DNA of 64,000 nucleotides, taken from Streptomyces sp. NBC_01296. Its GTDB lineage: Bacteria > Actinomycetota > Actinomycetes > Streptomycetales > Streptomycetaceae. This document shows, in pieces, positions 33,197 through 43,058 of the stretch. Position 1 is the stretch's first letter. Each line of letters opens with the position of its first letter. Made by a program: the position numbers and the translations under genes. Under the pieces are notes generated by a model that had not been told where the DNA came from, ran no database searches, and saw only the letters and a program-made list of their open reading frames with translations. The stretch covers positions 5,456,001-5,520,000 of the forward strand of contig NZ_CP130720.1 in NCBI RefSeq assembly GCF_035984415.1, in the 5' to 3' direction.

Positions 33197-33335
33197 CAAT
33201 CATGTCCCCCTGCCTGTGTCTAATCCGGAGGCATATGCCAAGGTCACGCCTGCTGCCCCGGGATGCCGGGAATGACCGCAGGCCGCCGATGGTTCGAGTT
33301 CTTCGTACGGACGGCGAACCGAGACGGGAGCGACT

Positions 33336-34460
33336 ATGAGTGACACCGGGGACGCGGGTCGGGGTGCGGACCGGGACGGCCGCGGAGATCCGATCCGGGG
33401 GGCGGTACGCGGCCACGCGCCGGTGCCCCTCTCGGTGCTCGACCTCGTCACCGTCGGCAGCGGCAGCACCGCCCACCACTCCCTGCGCACCAGCGTCGAG
33501 ATCGCCCGGCTCGCCGAGTCCCGCGGCTACCACCGCCACTGGGTCGCCGAGCACCACTCCATGCCCGGGGTGGCCAGCTCCTCCCCGGCGGTGATCCTGG
33601 CGCACCTCGCCGCCCACACCTCCCGCATCCGGCTCGGCTCGGGCGGGGTCATGCTGCCCAACCACGCCCCGCTCGCCGTCGCCGAGCAGTTCGGCACCCT
33701 GGAGGCGCTCGCCCCCGGGCGGATCGACCTCGGGCTCGGCCGCGCGCCCGGCACCGACGGCCGCACGGCCGCGGCCCTGCGCGGACCCGGGCGCCTCGAC
33801 GAGGCCGCCGAGGAGTTCCCCCGCCGGCTCGTGGAGCTGACCCGCTTCCTCGACGACGACTTCCCCGACGGGCACCCGTACGCCCGCGTGCATGCGGTGC
33901 CCGGCCCCGTGCAGGGTCCCGCCGGGCGGCCGCCGCTGTGGCTGCTCGGGTCCTCCGGGTTCAGCGCCCGCCTCGCCGCCGAGCTCGGCCTGCCCTTCGC
34001 GTACGCCCACCACTTCTCGGCGGCCGGCACCCTGCCCGCGCTGGAGCTCTACCGGCAGGCCTTCCGCCCCTCGGCCGTACTGGACGCCCCGTACGCCGTG
34101 ATCGGGGTCTCGGCGCTCGCCGCCGACACCGACGGGCAGGCCCGGGCCCAGGTGCTCACGGGGGCGCTGTCGATGCTGCGGCTGCGCAGCGGGCGGCCCG
34201 GGCTGATCCCGACGCCCGAGGAGGCGGCGGCGTACGACTTCTCCCCGCCGGAGCGGGAGTTCGTGGACGGCTGGCTGGCGAACGTCGTGCACGGCACCCC
34301 CGACGAGGTCCGCGCCGGTCTCGACGGCCTGGTCAAGCGCACGGGCGCCGACGAGCTGATGCTGACCTCCAACGCACACAGCGGCGCAGCCCGGTTGCGC
34401 TCCTACGAGCTCGTCGCAGATGTGTACGGGATGCCCGTGGAGGCGCCGCGAGCCGATTGA
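33336..34460 (+). CDS. LLM-class flavin-dependent oxidoreductase
   Basis: The 374-residue luciferase-like monooxygenase family protein has VGSGSTAHHSLRTSVEIARL, the conserved YHRHWVAEHHSMPGVASSSP and LGSGGVMLPNHAPLAVAEQFGTLEAL segments, matching the MsnO8-like subgroup. These enzymes use FMN or F420; the substrate is unknown. ATG at 33336 follows GGGAG. The first about 30 residues are a Gly/Arg/Asp-rich extension. A 15-bp hairpin follows at 34529-34561. Confidence 0.87.
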   Translation: MSDTGDAGRGADRDGRGDPIRGAVRGHAPVPLSVLDLVTVGSGSTAHHSLRTSVEIARLAESRGYHRHWVAEHHSMPGVASSSPAVILAHLAAHTSRIRLGSGGVMLPNHAPLAVAEQFGTLEALAPGRIDLGLGRAPGTDGRTAAALRGPGRLDEAAEEFPRRLVELTRFLDDDFPDGHPYARVHAVPGPVQGPAGRPPLWLLGSSGFSARLAAELGLPFAYAHHFSAAGTLPALELYRQAFRPSAVLDAPYAVIGVSALAADTDGQARAQVLTGALSMLRLRSGRPGLIPTPEEAAAYDFSPPEREFVDGWLANVVHGTPDEVRAGLDGLVKRTGADELMLTSNAHSGAARLRSYELVADVYGMPVEAPRAD

Positions 34461-34528
34461 CCGCCTGCAAACGGAGTTCGGCTGGTTTGTTGCCGAAACC
34501 TTGCGCGAGGGTGTCCTAAGGCACCCTT

Positions 34529-34561
34529 AAACCGCTCGTCACCCGGGGTGGCGGGCGGTTT
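34529..34561 (+). terminator. Hairpin terminator after the LLM gene
   Basis: A 15-bp stem with two G-U pairs (left arm begins AAACCGC, right arm ends GCGGTTT), 69 bases after the stop and upstream of the chitinase promoter. Confidence 0.65.
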
Positions 34562-34603
34562 CTGCTGTGCCCACAGGCCTCTGACAAGGGAATTTGTCGG
34601 GCG

Positions 34604-34619
34604 AGTGGTCTAGTCCTTC
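34604..34619 (+). promoter_or_regulatory. DasR-like site 1 of the chitinase promoter
   Basis: AGTGGTCTAGTCCTTC differs from the dre consensus in its right arm. Its core GGTCTAGTCC is identical to the site before the phosphonate operon (15594-15603). Confidence 0.7.
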
Positions 34620-34621
34620 TT

Positions 34622-34639
34622 TGGTCCAAACCATTGACG
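34622..34639 (+). promoter_or_regulatory. DasR-like site 2 overlapping the chitinase -35
   Basis: TGGTCCAAACCA (34622-34633) is a second dre-like repeat directly followed by TTGACG (34634-34639), the -35; TATCAC at 34658-34663 is the -10 with 18-base spacing. This is the usual layout of Streptomyces chitinase promoters. Confidence 0.7.
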
Positions 34640-34714
34640 CGACCCTCGGGTGATCGCTATCACTTCTCCCACCCGAACCTCTTGCTCCCCCCTCCCACCC
34701 CCCGGAGACAGTTC

Positions 34715-36424
<1,710 letters not shown>

Positions 36425-36454
36425 TCCCCCCACCCCGCGCCGAGCGACACCCCG

Positions 36455-36487
36455 CTCCGCACCCCGCATCCCGGGTGCGGGGCGGAG
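36455..36487 (+). terminator. Hairpin terminator after the chitinase gene
   Basis: Arms CTCCGCACCCCGCA and TGCGGGGCGGAG pair with a 2-base bulge, about 30 bases after the stop. Confidence 0.6.
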
Positions 36488-36590
36488 GTGTGTCACATGG
36501 TTGCCGGATTCCGGACATCGCTCCGTGTCGGGATCGCTACCGCCGGCCACAGGCGAATCCGACCCGCGTCTCCATGGGGGTGACCGTTCC

Positions 36591-37166
36591 ATGGCCCTGG
36601 CCCGCGACCTCGACCCCAGCGCCTCGCCGCTGGACTGCTACGGCTACGAACTGCGCCGCCTGAGGGAGGCCGCCGGGCTGAAACAGGCGCAGTTGGGCGA
36701 CATCATCTACTGCACGAGCTCGCTGATCGGCCAGGTGGAGTGCACGAAGCGGGTGCCGACCCGGGACTTCTCGGAACGGGTGGACGCGGCGCTGACGGAG
36801 GCCGTATTGCATCAGGAGGTCGGCGGCCGTGACGTGATGCGGAAGCAGCTCACTCATCTGCTGAGTTTCCTTGAGCACCCGTGGGCGCAGGTCCAAGTGC
36901 TGCCCTTTTCGGCCGGACAACATACTGGAATGCTCGGGTCGTTCACCCTCCTCCGCTTTGATGACGACCCAGAAGTGATTTACGAGGAGGGCTACGCTCA
37001 GGGGTACATGACGGCCAACCCATCAGTGATCAAGGAACGTTCGTTCGGCAACGCTCGACTGCAAGCCGCAGCGCTCCCTCCGGAGCGCTCGGCCACGCTG
37101 ATCGCTCGCGTAATGGAGGAACGCTATGGGAAGCAACCAGAACCTGGCGGGCGCGCTGTGGCGTAA
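36591..37166 (+). CDS. XRE-family regulator with shortened DUF5753 region
   Basis: The 191-residue protein has an N-terminal helix-turn-helix (about 18-72: GLKQAQLGDIIYCTSSLIGQVE) directly joined to the C-terminal half of a DUF5753 domain (LTEAVLHQEVGG, VQVLPFSAGQHTGMLGSFTLL, YEEGYAQGYM). Usual Streptomyces members have about 280 residues, with roughly 90 more between these parts, including the LLQT segment. The junction is in frame, so this looks like an internal deletion that kept both ends. ATG at 36591 follows GGGGGTGA. It overlaps the DUF397 gene by 41 bases. Confidence 0.82.
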   Translation: MALARDLDPSASPLDCYGYELRRLREAAGLKQAQLGDIIYCTSSLIGQVECTKRVPTRDFSERVDAALTEAVLHQEVGGRDVMRKQLTHLLSFLEHPWAQVQVLPFSAGQHTGMLGSFTLLRFDDDPEVIYEEGYAQGYMTANPSVIKERSFGNARLQAAALPPERSATLIARVMEERYGKQPEPGGRAVA

Positions 37167-37314
37167 GTCGTCCTACAGCGGAACAACCGGCGGCGAGTGC
37201 ATCGAGGTGGCCGCCCAGCCCTGTCTCGTCGCCGTCCGGGACTCCAAGAACCCCGAAGGCCCCGCCTTCACAGTGGCCCCGGAGGCGTTCGGCGCGTTCG
37301 TCCGGAGCCTCTGA
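37126..37314 (+). CDS. DUF397 protein, partner of the XRE regulator
   Basis: The 62-residue protein has the family pattern LAGALWRKSSYSG, then ECIEVA and VAVRDSKNPEGPAFTVAPEAFGAF. DUF397 proteins are encoded next to XRE/DUF5753 regulators throughout Streptomyces (BldB/WhiJ-type neighbourhoods) and are thought to act with them in development or metabolism. ATG at 37126 lies inside the regulator gene behind GGAGGA, so translation is coupled. Confidence 0.9.
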   Translation: MGSNQNLAGALWRKSSYSGTTGGECIEVAAQPCLVAVRDSKNPEGPAFTVAPEAFGAFVRSL

Positions 37315-37326
37315 CCGTATGCCGGA

Positions 37327-37355
37327 GCGGCAGCCCCCTCGGCGGGGGCTGCCGC
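37327..37355. terminator. Bidirectional hairpin between DUF397 and ALF genes
   Basis: Perfect 12-bp arms GCGGCAGCCCCC and GGGGGCTGCCGC with a 5-base loop between convergent genes. Confidence 0.8.
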
Positions 37356-37361
37356 AGGCGG

Positions 37362-38090
37362 TCAGACCTGGTACTGGCCGACCGTGATGAAGTAGCGCAG
37401 CTCCTCGGGGGTACCGTCCACGACCTTCTGGGCCGCCGCGCGCAGGGCGTCGCTGATGCCGGGGCGGGCCAGGATCCGGCCGACGTCCACGCGGTCGTCC
37501 TCGGCCTGGGCCAGGCGCAGGCCGGTCTTCAGGAAGGCCGTGCGGTCGGCCGGGGTGCCGTTGAGGGCGGCGTTGGCCTCGCGCTTGACGGCCTTGCCGG
37601 TGGACGGGTTGGCGAACAGGATCCTGCCGATGGCGACCATGTTGTCTTCGTCCTGCGCCTTGGCGAAGCCGGTGGCCAGGAACGCGATGCGGTCGGCCGG
37701 GGTGCCGTCGAGGGCCGCGTTGGCCTCGCGGGTCACGCCCTTGCCCGGCTTACCGAACAGGATCTTGAGGATGGCGACCTTGTTGTCGTCGTCTTGGGCC
37801 TTCGCCAGGCCCGTCTTCAGGAAGGTGCGTACGTCCTCGGTGGTGCCGGCGAGCGCCTTGTTGGCCTCCTGGGTCACGCCCTTGCCCGGGTTGGTGGCAA
37901 GGATGCGGGTGACCTCGGCGCGCAGCTCGGCGTCCGACATGGTGTCGTACGGCGACTCGCCGGCCGTCACCGCCGCCACCTTGGCGGGCGCGGCGGCGGC
38001 CGAGCCGGCGGCGAGGGCCGGGGTGGCGAGCAGCAGGGCCGGAGCGAGAGCGCCGACGGTCAGGGCGAGCGCGGAACGGGTGAGCTTCAT
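37362..38090 (-). CDS. Secreted ALF-repeat protein without wall anchor
   Basis: The 242-residue protein has a signal peptide (MKLTRSALAL to ALAAG, about residue 28) and four ALF-type repeats seen as KALAGTTEDVRTFLKTGLAKAQDDDN, AALDGTPADRIAFL, AALNGTPADRTAFL and KVVDGTPEELRYFI. Unlike the protein at 9981-11153 there is no LAXTG signal, so it is released or non-covalently held. ATG at 38090 follows GGGGGAA; a longer in-frame start is not supported. Function unknown. Confidence 0.85.
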   Translation of the reverse strand: MKLTRSALALTVGALAPALLLATPALAAGSAAAAPAKVAAVTAGESPYDTMSDAELRAEVTRILATNPGKGVTQEANKALAGTTEDVRTFLKTGLAKAQDDDNKVAILKILFGKPGKGVTREANAALDGTPADRIAFLATGFAKAQDEDNMVAIGRILFANPSTGKAVKREANAALNGTPADRTAFLKTGLRLAQAEDDRVDVGRILARPGISDALRAAAQKVVDGTPEELRYFITVGQYQV

Positions 38091-38220
38091 ACTGGTGTTC
38101 CCCCACAAATCACGGAAGTTGGTCAAAGCCCTTCGCCCGGTGATCGTTTCAGGGGGATTTCGGTCTGTCCAACGCCCAAATGGTGCCAAAGTGACCGCAG
38201 AGCAGGGAAGCGGAATGCCG

Positions 38221-40062
38221 TTAGAGGCGGTTCTCCGCACCTGGCTTGGTGCCGATCATCTCGGCGATCAGCTCCGGGGCCACCGCCCGCGAGTACAGCC
38301 AGCCCTGGCCGGTGTCGCAGCCGACGCGCCGCAGCCGTGCCGCCTGTCCGGCGGTCTCCACGCATTCCGCGGTCACCGTCAGGCCGAGCCGGTGGGCGAG
38401 CTGGACCAGGGCTTCGACGATCGTTTCGTCGGCCGGGTTCGGGTGCGTCCCGTCCTCGTAGCGGAATCCCTTGACGAACGAACCGTCCAGTTTCAGAACT
38501 GATACGGGGAGCCGGCTCAGGTACGCCAGGTTCGAGTACCCGGTGCCGAAGTCGTCGATGGCGATCCGCACCCCCATGTCGCTCAGCGCCTGGAGGGCCT
38601 GCAGCGGCCGCCCGGCGGAGCCCATCACCGCCGACTCGGTCAGCTCCAGCTGGAGCAGCTGCGGGGCGAGTCCCGTCTCCGCCAGGATTCCCGCCACGTC
38701 GCCGACCAGGTCCGAGTCCCACACCTGCCGTACCGCCACGTTGACGGAGACGAAGACCGGGCAGTCGCTCGGCTGCTCGATCTGCCAGCGCCGGGCCTGC
38801 CGGCACGCGGTCCGCAGCACCCACCGCCCCAACTGGACGATGGAGCCGTCCTCTTCCGCAATTCCGATGAACCGATTCGGCGTCAGCGTGCCGAACTGCG
38901 GGTGGTTCCAGCGCACCAGGGCCTCCACCCCGCGCACCGCACCGCTCTCCAGGTCCACGAGCGGCTGGTACTCGAGCGCGAACTCGCCCCGCTCCACGGC
39001 CGGCCGCAGCGTCGAGCTGAGCGCCTGGCGGGTCATGCGGTGCGCGTTGCGCTCCGGGTCGAACAGCGTCCAGCGGGCCTTGCCGTCCGCCTTGGCCCAG
39101 TACAGGGTCGTGTCCGCGGCCTGCATCAGCCCGGTCGCCGAGGTCCCGTCCGTGGCCCGCTCCACGACGCCGATCGACGCCGAGACCGACAGCCGCTGCC
39201 CGGCGAGGTCGAACGGCTCCTGTACGGCGGCCAGTACGCTGCGCGCCAGGTCGGCGAGCTGCTCGGTGCCGGTGGAGTCCTCGACCAGCAGGGCGAACTC
39301 GTCGCCGCCGAGCCGCGCCACCAGGTGCCCGCCGGTGCGCCCGTACCCGGACTGGTCGGCGCACTGGGTCAGCCGGGCCGCGACGGCGGTCAGCAGCCGG
39401 TCCCCGACCCGGTGGCCCAGGGTGTCGTTGACGGCCTTGAACCCGTCGAGGTCGAGGTAACACAGGCCGATCCGCCCGGTGCCGCCCTGCTCGTACGAGG
39501 AGGCCTCCAGGGCGGCCGAGAGCCGCTCGAAGAACAGCGCCCGGTTGGGCAGCCGGGTCACCGGGTCGTGCATCTGGAGGTGCCGCAGCCGGGCCTGGAG
39601 GTCGCGGCGGTCGCTGATGTCGGCGACGGACAGCAGCACGTCCCGGGTGCCGGGCACGGGCCCGAGGGTGACCTCGGTCCACAGCGAGTGCCCGTCCGGG
39701 TGTTTGAGCCGGCGGGTGCAGCGCAGTCTGGCCTGCCGGCCGCGCAGCACCTCCTGGTAGGCCTGCCAGGTGCGGGCCTCGGCGCCCAGGTCGACCAGGT
39801 CGGCCGCGCACTGCTCGACCAGCGCGTGCGGCTCGGTGCCCAGCAGCCCGGCCAGCGCCGCGTTGGCGGCGACGACGTAGCCGGAGCGGTCGACGACGGC
39901 CATCGCCAGGTGGGCCGCGTTGAAGGCGGCCCGGTAATCGTGCAGCTCGGACTCGGTGCGGGGCGGCGACGTCGGCACGGCCGGCACCGCTTGGTAACGC
40001 TCCGTAATGGCCGATCGGATGCTGTCGGCCGCCGAACCGGTTCCCTCTGAGGTTCCGCTCAC
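38221..40062 (-). CDS. cdgA: PAS-GGDEF-EAL cyclic di-GMP turnover protein
   Basis: The 613-residue cytosolic protein has a PAS domain (about 40-150), a diguanylate cyclase domain with intact RLGGDEFALL and a phosphodiesterase domain with EALVRW, LTESAVMGS and DDFGTGYSNLAYL. Both active sites look complete, so it may make or degrade c-di-GMP, the BldD ligand that controls development. The domain order and location match S. coelicolor CdgA (SCO2817, from memory), hence the symbol with caution. GTG at 40062 has GGGAG 6 bases upstream; a TATGAT -10 lies at 40111-40116. Confidence 0.85.
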   Translation of the reverse strand: MSGTSEGTGSAADSIRSAITERYQAVPAVPTSPPRTESELHDYRAAFNAAHLAMAVVDRSGYVVAANAALAGLLGTEPHALVEQCAADLVDLGAEARTWQAYQEVLRGRQARLRCTRRLKHPDGHSLWTEVTLGPVPGTRDVLLSVADISDRRDLQARLRHLQMHDPVTRLPNRALFFERLSAALEASSYEQGGTGRIGLCYLDLDGFKAVNDTLGHRVGDRLLTAVAARLTQCADQSGYGRTGGHLVARLGGDEFALLVEDSTGTEQLADLARSVLAAVQEPFDLAGQRLSVSASIGVVERATDGTSATGLMQAADTTLYWAKADGKARWTLFDPERNAHRMTRQALSSTLRPAVERGEFALEYQPLVDLESGAVRGVEALVRWNHPQFGTLTPNRFIGIAEEDGSIVQLGRWVLRTACRQARRWQIEQPSDCPVFVSVNVAVRQVWDSDLVGDVAGILAETGLAPQLLQLELTESAVMGSAGRPLQALQALSDMGVRIAIDDFGTGYSNLAYLSRLPVSVLKLDGSFVKGFRYEDGTHPNPADETIVEALVQLAHRLGLTVTAECVETAGQAARLRRVGCDTGQGWLYSRAVAPELIAEMIGTKPGAENRL

Positions 40063-40407
40063 CGTTGGCTCCCGCAGTGCTCGTGAGTGTCCGTGCAGGA
40101 AAGTGTGCCGATCATAGAGGCACCGTACGGCCCTATCCAGCGGCGTCGCCGTGCGGGGCACGGGACTTCGGCGTGCTGACGCCTCGTCGGCGGGACCCCG
40201 GGCGATCGTTTCTGCACAGCTCTGAGCAGCGGAAGCCTCCCGTTGATCTCCCGTGATCGGTCGTGACGTTCTGTAGGCATGTGGGTGAACCCCGGGGTCA
40301 CCGGCTTGCCGCGGTCCTCACTCGTGTGGGGCAGCGGAACAGGGCATTAGTAAGACAATCGCCTCAAGGTGGGACGAGATGGTACGAATCCACCACCGGA
40401 GGTCGAT
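40063..40407. other. Divergent intergenic region, cdgA-like and M6-like genes
   Basis: This 345-base gap holds the minus-strand promoter element TATGAT (40111-40116) and, for the plus strand, an A/T-rich patch at about 40347-40360 that may be a -10. An imperfect dyad GGTGAACCCC/GGGGTCACC is at 40285-40303. No gene or clear BldD box was recognised. Confidence 0.4.
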
Positions 40408-41643
40408 GTGCCGCGACAGCAGACACCCGGGGGAGTGGAACGCTCCCGCATGAAAAGCGCGGCGGCCGCGCTCACCTCCCTGACGGCGCTCGCCGCCATG
40501 TCGCTCGTCGCGGGTCCCGCGGTCGCCGTTCCGGGGGCCGCGCCGTGCGCCCTGACCCGTACGTCCGCACACCACTCCCTCGGCCTGGACACCTGGAACC
40601 GCGCCTACCCCAAGCCGGAGCGCACCCTCGACGCGGTCATGGTCTTCCTCTCCTTCCCGGACCACCGGACCACCCTGACGACCGAGCAGCTGACCGGCGA
40701 CTACTTCCCCGCGACCGGCGACTTCTTCGAGCGGGCCTCGTACGGCAGGTTCCACCTGGTCCCGCACCCGCAGAAGCAGTGGATCCGAATGCCCAAGCCG
40801 TCCACGGCGTACGGGATACAGCGCGACTGGGCGGCCGAGGACCGGGCCGCGTACCTGCGGGACGCGGTCGCCGCCGCCGACCGGGAGGTGGACTTCTCCC
40901 AGTACGACGTCGTGTACTTCGTCGCCGACCCGGACGCGCCCGGAGTGGACTCGGACGCCACCAAGGTCGTCAACTTCGACCGGCCGATCAGGGCGGACGG
41001 GACGGACCTGCGGCGGATCGTGACCGTCTTCGAGCGCCACCCGCCGGACCGGAACGTGCTGGCGCACGAGACCGGCCACGTCTTCGACCTGCCCGACCTC
41101 TACCACCGGCCCACGGACGGCAAGGGCGACTGGGACACGCACGTCGGGGACTGGGACGTCATGGGCAGCCAGTTCGGGATGGCCCCGGACCTGTTCGCCT
41201 GGCACAAGTGGAAGCTCGGCTGGCTCGACGCGTCCCAGGTGGACTGCGTGCAGTCGGGCTCCTCGCTGCACACCCTGCTGCCGCTGGCGCAGGCCCCGGT
41301 GGCGGGCGCCACGGGCGGGACCCGGCTCGCCGTGATCCGTACGGGCACCGGCAGTGCGATCGCCGTCGAGGCGCGGGGGTCCGCCGGCAACGACGGGGAC
41401 ACCTGCACGGAGGGGGTCCTCGTCTACCGGGTGCGCAACGAAGCGGCGTCGGGCGGCGGGCCGATCGAGGTGCTCGACGGGCATCCGGACACGGAGGCGT
41501 GCTGGGACCGCTCGGTGTACCCGCCGCTGGCGGACGCACCGCTCGAGGTGGGGCAGACGTTCACGGTGCCGGGGGAGCGGATCAGGATCGAGGTGGCGGA
41601 CCGCACCTCGTCGGGCGCGTACACGGTCAAGATCACCACGTAG
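40408..41643 (+). CDS. Secreted M6-type metalloprotease-like protein
   Basis: The 411-residue protein has a signal peptide (about 15-40), a zinc-protease motif HETGHVFDLPDLY with the HExxH pattern, and DWDVMGS as the following conserved turn, as in M6 peptidases such as immune inhibitor A. The C-terminal part is beta-rich. It should be secreted and cleave proteins. GTG at 40408 is chosen because CCGGAGG lies 5 bases upstream; the ATG at 40450 would still leave a signal peptide. A bidirectional terminator follows. Confidence 0.85.
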   Translation: MPRQQTPGGVERSRMKSAAAALTSLTALAAMSLVAGPAVAVPGAAPCALTRTSAHHSLGLDTWNRAYPKPERTLDAVMVFLSFPDHRTTLTTEQLTGDYFPATGDFFERASYGRFHLVPHPQKQWIRMPKPSTAYGIQRDWAAEDRAAYLRDAVAAADREVDFSQYDVVYFVADPDAPGVDSDATKVVNFDRPIRADGTDLRRIVTVFERHPPDRNVLAHETGHVFDLPDLYHRPTDGKGDWDTHVGDWDVMGSQFGMAPDLFAWHKWKLGWLDASQVDCVQSGSSLHTLLPLAQAPVAGATGGTRLAVIRTGTGSAIAVEARGSAGNDGDTCTEGVLVYRVRNEAASGGGPIEVLDGHPDTEACWDRSVYPPLADAPLEVGQTFTVPGERIRIEVADRTSSGAYTVKITT

Positions 41644-41662
41644 GGCGGTTCTGCCGGAACAC

Positions 41663-41696
41663 GAAGAAGGCCCCCACTTGCGTGGGGGCCTTCTTC
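41663..41696. terminator. Bidirectional terminator between peptidase gene and tRNA-Lys copy 3
   Basis: Perfect 15-bp arms GAAGAAGGCCCCCAC and GTGGGGGCCTTCTTC with loop TTGC; A/T-rich ends serve both directions. Confidence 0.88.
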
Positions 41697-41702
41697 CGTC
41701 TG

Positions 41703-41776
41703 TGCGCCGCCAGGGACTCGAACCCCGGACCCGCTGATTAAGAGTCAGCTGCTCTAACCAACTGAGCTAGCGGCGC
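41703..41776 (-). tRNA. tRNA-Lys (anticodon CTT), copy 3
   Basis: Identical in all 74 bases to the copies at 25868-25941 and 32183-32256. Anticodon CTT; CCA not encoded. Its terminator is the hairpin at 41663-41696. Confidence 0.97.
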
Positions 41777-41794
41777 TTGCTGACGAGGAAGACA

Positions 41795-42373
41795 TTAGCA
41801 GGGAGATGGCCGGAAGGAAAAATCGATATCCGCAGCTCGGGCGGCGCGGACGTACGCCCACAGGAGGGCCTCGGGTCCGGGGAGCCAGGGGGTGCGGGTG
41901 TCGGGGGCGACGAGCCAGCGCGACGGCCCGGGGGTGGCGGCGAGCGGAGGCACGGTGACGGCGTCGCCGCGGCCGTGGCACAGGGGTGCGGGCGCCGAGC
42001 CGCCCCATTCTCCCCCTGACTTCGTCGGGGGGTCCCCCATCCAGGCGAGCAGCGCGGGGAGCCGGTGGGCGGTCCCGGTGGCGGCGAAGAGCAGCATCCG
42101 CCCGCGGTGCACGGCGACGGGCCCGGAGCCGGGGCCTTCGGCGCGCAGCAGGTCGAGCATGCGGCGCCCGAGGACGAGCGGGACGTTGACGACGTCGAAG
42201 GCGGTCCCGCAGGGCAGCGTGGCGGGGGCGGTGGCCCGGCCCTCCCAGAGGGCGAGGGTGCTGTGCGGATGTGCCGACGCGGAGGCGAGCCAGGCGGCGC
42301 CCTGGGGGGTGACGTGGGAGGCGGTGCGTGCGTCGGGGGTGGTGCAGGCGGGTGCCGTCGTCAGCGTCGTCAT
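41795..42373 (-). CDS. Small DNA primase/polymerase-like protein
   Basis: The 192-residue protein resembles Streptomyces proteins annotated as bifunctional DNA primase/polymerase N-terminal domain (ASAHPHSTLALWEGRATAPATLPCGTAFDVVNVPLVLGRRML, seen in shorter blocks). Only one acidic residue (FDVV) is seen where a DxD metal site would be expected, so catalytic activity is doubtful. ATG at 42373 is chosen; the longer frame upstream is low-complexity GC sequence. It shares no operon with neighbours. A regulatory or degenerate role is possible. Confidence 0.62.
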   Translation of the reverse strand: MTTLTTAPACTTPDARTASHVTPQGAAWLASASAHPHSTLALWEGRATAPATLPCGTAFDVVNVPLVLGRRMLDLLRAEGPGSGPVAVHRGRMLLFAATGTAHRLPALLAWMGDPPTKSGGEWGGSAPAPLCHGRGDAVTVPPLAATPGPSRWLVAPDTRTPWLPGPEALLWAYVRAARAADIDFSFRPSPC

Positions 42374-42501
42374 GTGGACCGGTCTACCGGGCGTAGCGAT
42401 CCGGTTTCCGGGAGTTACGGAAAACCGGGACAGGGCGGGGGATGGTGGGCTATGTTGCGCCCCGCATATGCCAGGTGCGTCGAACGCCGCACCCGGCGCG
42501 A

Positions 42502-42556
42502 GGCGGCACGAGGGCGGCACGAGGGCGGCGCGGGGGCGGCGCGAGGGCGGCGCCCC
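42502..42556. repeat. Five tandem 11-bp units in a divergent intergenic region
   Basis: Units GGCGGCACGAG, GGCGGCACGAG, GGCGGCGCGGG, GGCGGCGCGAG and GGCGGCGCCCC follow without gaps. They occupy the middle of the 377-base gap 42374-42750, which holds no gene I can support. Confidence 0.65.
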
Positions 42557-42750
42557 CGGTCGCGAGTGCGTGCGTTCCGGAACTGTTCTAGCGTCGTATG
42601 GGCGGGGGTTCGCCCGCTCGGCCCGCCGGTGAGCCCGCTCTCCGGCACGGGGAATCCGGCCTCCGCCCTCGGGCGCGGCCCGGCCGCCGCCCCCGCGCGC
42701 GGTCCGGGACACCCGGGACCGCGGCACCGACCGAGAGCAGGTGCGTTCCC

Positions 42751-43017
42751 ATGCGTCGTTCGGCTCGTATCCCCGGTGTCCTCGCCGCCCTGGCCCTCGC
42801 CCTGGGCGGCGTCGCCGTCGCTGCTCCGGCGGCCCACGCCGACATCGAGGCCTGCCAGAACATCGTCCAGCTGCAGGGTGCCGAGGTCACGGACGCCATC
42901 CGGATCGCGTGCTACGTGGGCCTCGTGGGAGACGAGGACGGCTGCGCCAAGGGGCTGACCCAGGCCGGCGTGGCGGGGATCGTCGCGACCGCGGCGTGCC
43001 GCGAGGCCCCCCAGTAG
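42751..43017 (+). CDS. Small secreted protein with four cysteines
   Basis: The 88-residue protein has a signal peptide (MRRSARIPGVLAAL to PAAHA, about residue 30), leaving a mature chain of about 58 residues with four cysteines (ACQNI, ACYVG, GCAKG, ACREA) likely in two disulphides. ATG at 42751 follows GCAGGTG. The family is not recognised; similar small Cys-rich secreted proteins are common in Streptomyces. Confidence 0.75.
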   Translation: MRRSARIPGVLAALALALGGVAVAAPAAHADIEACQNIVQLQGAEVTDAIRIACYVGLVGDEDGCAKGLTQAGVAGIVATAACREAPQ

Positions 43018-43058
43018 CCGAGCCGGCCCCGAGCCCGTCCCGAGCCCCCGGACACCCC

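Noticed and set aside
40063..40407. BldD box upstream of the c-di-GMP gene
   Set aside because: No sequence matching the BldD consensus well enough was found by eye, so it is not reported as a site.
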